Part shown: positions 4,908-6,402 of the stretch, in pieces
Numbering within the stretch: the first letter of the stretch is position 1
Layout of the letters: every line of letters begins with the position of its first letter
Assembly: GCA_027298165.1 (NCBI GenBank)
Contig: JAPUGN010000065.1
Location: 1 to 6,402 of the forward strand
DNA: 6,402 nt
Source: Nitrospinota bacterium
GTDB lineage: Bacteria; Nitrospinota; Nitrospinia; Nitrospinales; Nitrospinaceae
Direction: 5' to 3'
Notes under the pieces: model-generated
Databases searched by the model: none
Seen by the model: the letters and a program-made list of their open reading frames with translations, nothing else
Told to the model about the DNA's origin: nothing
Position numbers and translations under genes: made by a program

Positions 4908-6402
4908 CTACTGAATGGCGAAGTCGATGAACTTGGTTTTTTTGACGCGGCCGTTTTTGAGGGATTGGTTCATGGCGGTTTGCAGGCGTTTTTGCAGGTT
5001 TTCCTTCACGTAAAGAATATCGTTGTAAAATTTACGACTCAAAAAATCCTCCACCGTTTGCGTCATGAGTTCTTCATATACAGCCAGGGATTCGCGCATT
5101 TGTTTGGCGCTTTGGGCGTCGCTCAACTGCATCTCTACGCTGAAACTGAGCACGCGGATATCCGTCGGGTTATAGGCGACGGGCATGATGGTGCTCAGGG
5201 TGACGGAGTTCGCCCCGGAGGCCAGCAGGGAAGATTGCTCTATCCGCGCCGTCTGGGTTTTTCCGGTGTCCTTCAGGATTTGCGATTCCGCCAGATCCTT
5301 TAAGATTCCCTTCTCTTCCGGGGACTCTTCCAGAATTTTGGCCGGGTCGGACAAAATGGCTGCTCCCTTGTCTCCCGGTGTGTCGACCGCTGGAGTTGTT
5401 TCCTGTCCGGGCGCCTTGGGGGTCGTCAAGTCGCCGATCAAATCATCCGGAGGCGCTTCGCTGGGAGTAAGGCCTTCCGGAACCTCGGTTTCGGCGGTCT
5501 GCATATCCGTGAGGTCGCCCGGCGCGAAAGTTTGCAGGGTGAAGTAGACACTGCCGGCGAGTAACAGAAAGACCAGCACCGCACCGCCAACGACCATATC
5601 GCCCCGACGGCCGCGTGGAATGGTGAAGGGGCCGAACTTGCGTTGTCTCGGCTCAAATTCGTAATCGTCATCCTCGTCATCATCGTCGTAGGCGGCATCT
5701 TTCAGCAGATCCTCGTCCAAATCCTCGCCCGGTCGCACATTGGTTTGAGCGACTAGGGGGGGGAGTTCTGACAGGGAGCCGGCTGTTTGCCTGCCACCGG
5801 CAGGCTCGGCGGCTACTGTAGCGATTTCTTCGTCATCCGGGAAGGCTTGCGCCCAGAGTTCTTCATCCGACTGGGTTTCGATTTCAGGAGTCTTCTGAGC
5901 CAGCGGGGTGGGGGCCGCGGGAGCTGCGGAGACTGGCGCAGGTTCGGTTTCTTCGGGTTCCTTCTCGAGAACCTGATCCCAGAAATCGCTTCCTCCAAAG
6001 GGTTCCTCGGTTGCCGCAGGGACGCTCTTCGCGGTTTTGGCGGCGGGTTGGTCTTCTACATTTTGATCGGGAAACAGTTCGGACCAGAGTTCTTCATCCC
6101 GGTATTCTTCTTCTTCGTTCTCTACGGATTCCGTTTCGGAGGATACGGCGCTGGGTTCCACAGTAATTTCCGGTTCTGTCGGCGTTTCGGCCTTTGCCGG
6201 TTCGTGTGCCATTTCCATTTCCAGCGCATCGGCGACTGCGTCCAGAGGTTCTGTTTCGGAGAAGGCGGGTTGTTCCTCGGGGGTTTCGAGGGTCGGGTCA
6301 GGTATCTGGTGTGCTAATGCCTCGGCTGCCACGGGCTCGGGTTCGGGTGGGATGGATTCTTCCTCTGCAGATTCGAGAGTCAATTCCGGGATCGGTTCCA
6401 AG
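4908..6402 (-). CDS. Large acidic single-pass membrane protein with FliL-like C-terminal domain (5' part outside window)
   Basis: The frame is open to the window edge, giving the last 497 residues; numbering here starts at the TTG at 6401, and the true start lies beyond. Residues 1-250 are rich in Glu, Asp, Pro and Ala, probably disordered, and hold three Trp motifs (W106, W141, W183). An Asp/Glu run (239-250) precedes a basic patch (252-267, RQRK and RGRRGD) and one membrane helix (about 269-291). By the positive-inside rule the acidic part is cytoplasmic. A Pro/Thr-rich linker (292-385) leads to a C-terminal domain (about 400-497) with VLSFSVEMQLSD, an amphipathic helix around VYEELMTQTVEDFLSRK and the ending KTKFIDFAIQ, all as in FliL, the basal-body protein that supports flagellar stators. 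Typical FliL is only about 150-180 residues. No flagellar gene is visible nearby, so a flagellar role is not established. The start may carry a zinc ribbon, which cannot be checked here. Confidence 0.78.
   Translation of the reverse strand, partial: LEPIPELTLESAEEESIPPEPEPVAAEALAHQIPDPTLETPEEQPAFSETEPLDAVADALEMEMAHEPAKAETPTEPEITVEPSAVSSETESVENEEEEYRDEELWSELFPDQNVEDQPAAKTAKSVPAATEEPFGGSDFWDQVLEKEPEETEPAPVSAAPAAPTPLAQKTPEIETQSDEELWAQAFPDDEEIATVAAEPAGGRQTAGSLSELPPLVAQTNVRPGEDLDEDLLKDAAYDDDDEDDDYEFEPRQRKFGPFTIPRGRRGDMVVGGAVLVFLLLAGSVYFTLQTFAPGDLTDMQTAETEVPEGLTPSEAPPDDLIGDLTTPKAPGQETTPAVDTPGDKGAAILSDPAKILEESPEEKGILKDLAESQILKDTGKTQTARIEQSSLLASGANSVTLSTIMPVAYNPTDIRVLSFSVEMQLSDAQSAKQMRESLAVYEELMTQTVEDFLSRKFYNDILYVKENLQKRLQTAMNQSLKNGRVKKTKFIDFAIQ

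Noticed and set aside
5787..6317. A 176-codon open frame on the + strand opposite the FliL-like gene, rich in Phe, Gly and Arg
   Set aside because: Its composition is the mirror of Glu/Pro-rich codons on the - strand, and it has no recognisable domain. The - strand frame explains the region, with a TM helix, basic patch and FliL-like end.

Overview
The window comes from a Gram-negative, moderately GC-rich bacterium. The evidence is a lipoprotein with an acidic-free +2 residue, a FliL-type membrane protein, and the classic rplU-rpmA-obgE ribosome cluster. The style of the proteins (SHOCT lipoprotein, a long acidic FliL-like protein beside obgE) suggests a Nitrospinota or former deltaproteobacterial lineage. 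That placement is a low-confidence inference; no marker gene here settles it.

Region 1 (1-1473, + strand) is a tight gene series. It holds the last 54 codons of a probable leucine-rich-repeat protein, an AlkA-type 3-methyladenine DNA glycosylase and a cation-dependent SAM O-methyltransferase. The gaps are 7 and 20 nt. Region 2 (1474-1616) is a short convergent intergenic stretch. It carries two degenerate motifs that look like widespread bacterial intergenic repeats.

Region 3 (1617-3024, - strand) is a two-gene unit: a TehB-like class I methyltransferase followed, with an apparent 8-nt overlap, by a lipoprotein with an unrecognised core domain and a C-terminal SHOCT motif. Region 4 (3025-3252) is a divergent control region. 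One good sigma-70 promoter faces left (methyltransferase) and an excellent one faces right (rplU); two small inverted repeats lie near the rightward one.

Region 5 (3253-4877, + strand) is the housekeeping operon rplU-rpmA-obgE: ribosomal proteins L21 and L27, and the Obg GTPase that acts in 50S assembly. Region 6 (4908-6402, - strand) converges on obgE. It is the C-terminal 497 codons of a large single-pass membrane protein with a FliL-like C-terminal domain and a very acidic cytoplasmic part holding three short Trp-centred motifs. Its start lies beyond the window.

Most of the window is ordinary housekeeping DNA, and I see no clear new defence or mobile system. The least explained items are the FliL-like protein with its W-motifs, the SHOCT lipoprotein with its methyltransferase partner, and the repeat-like intergenic spacer.
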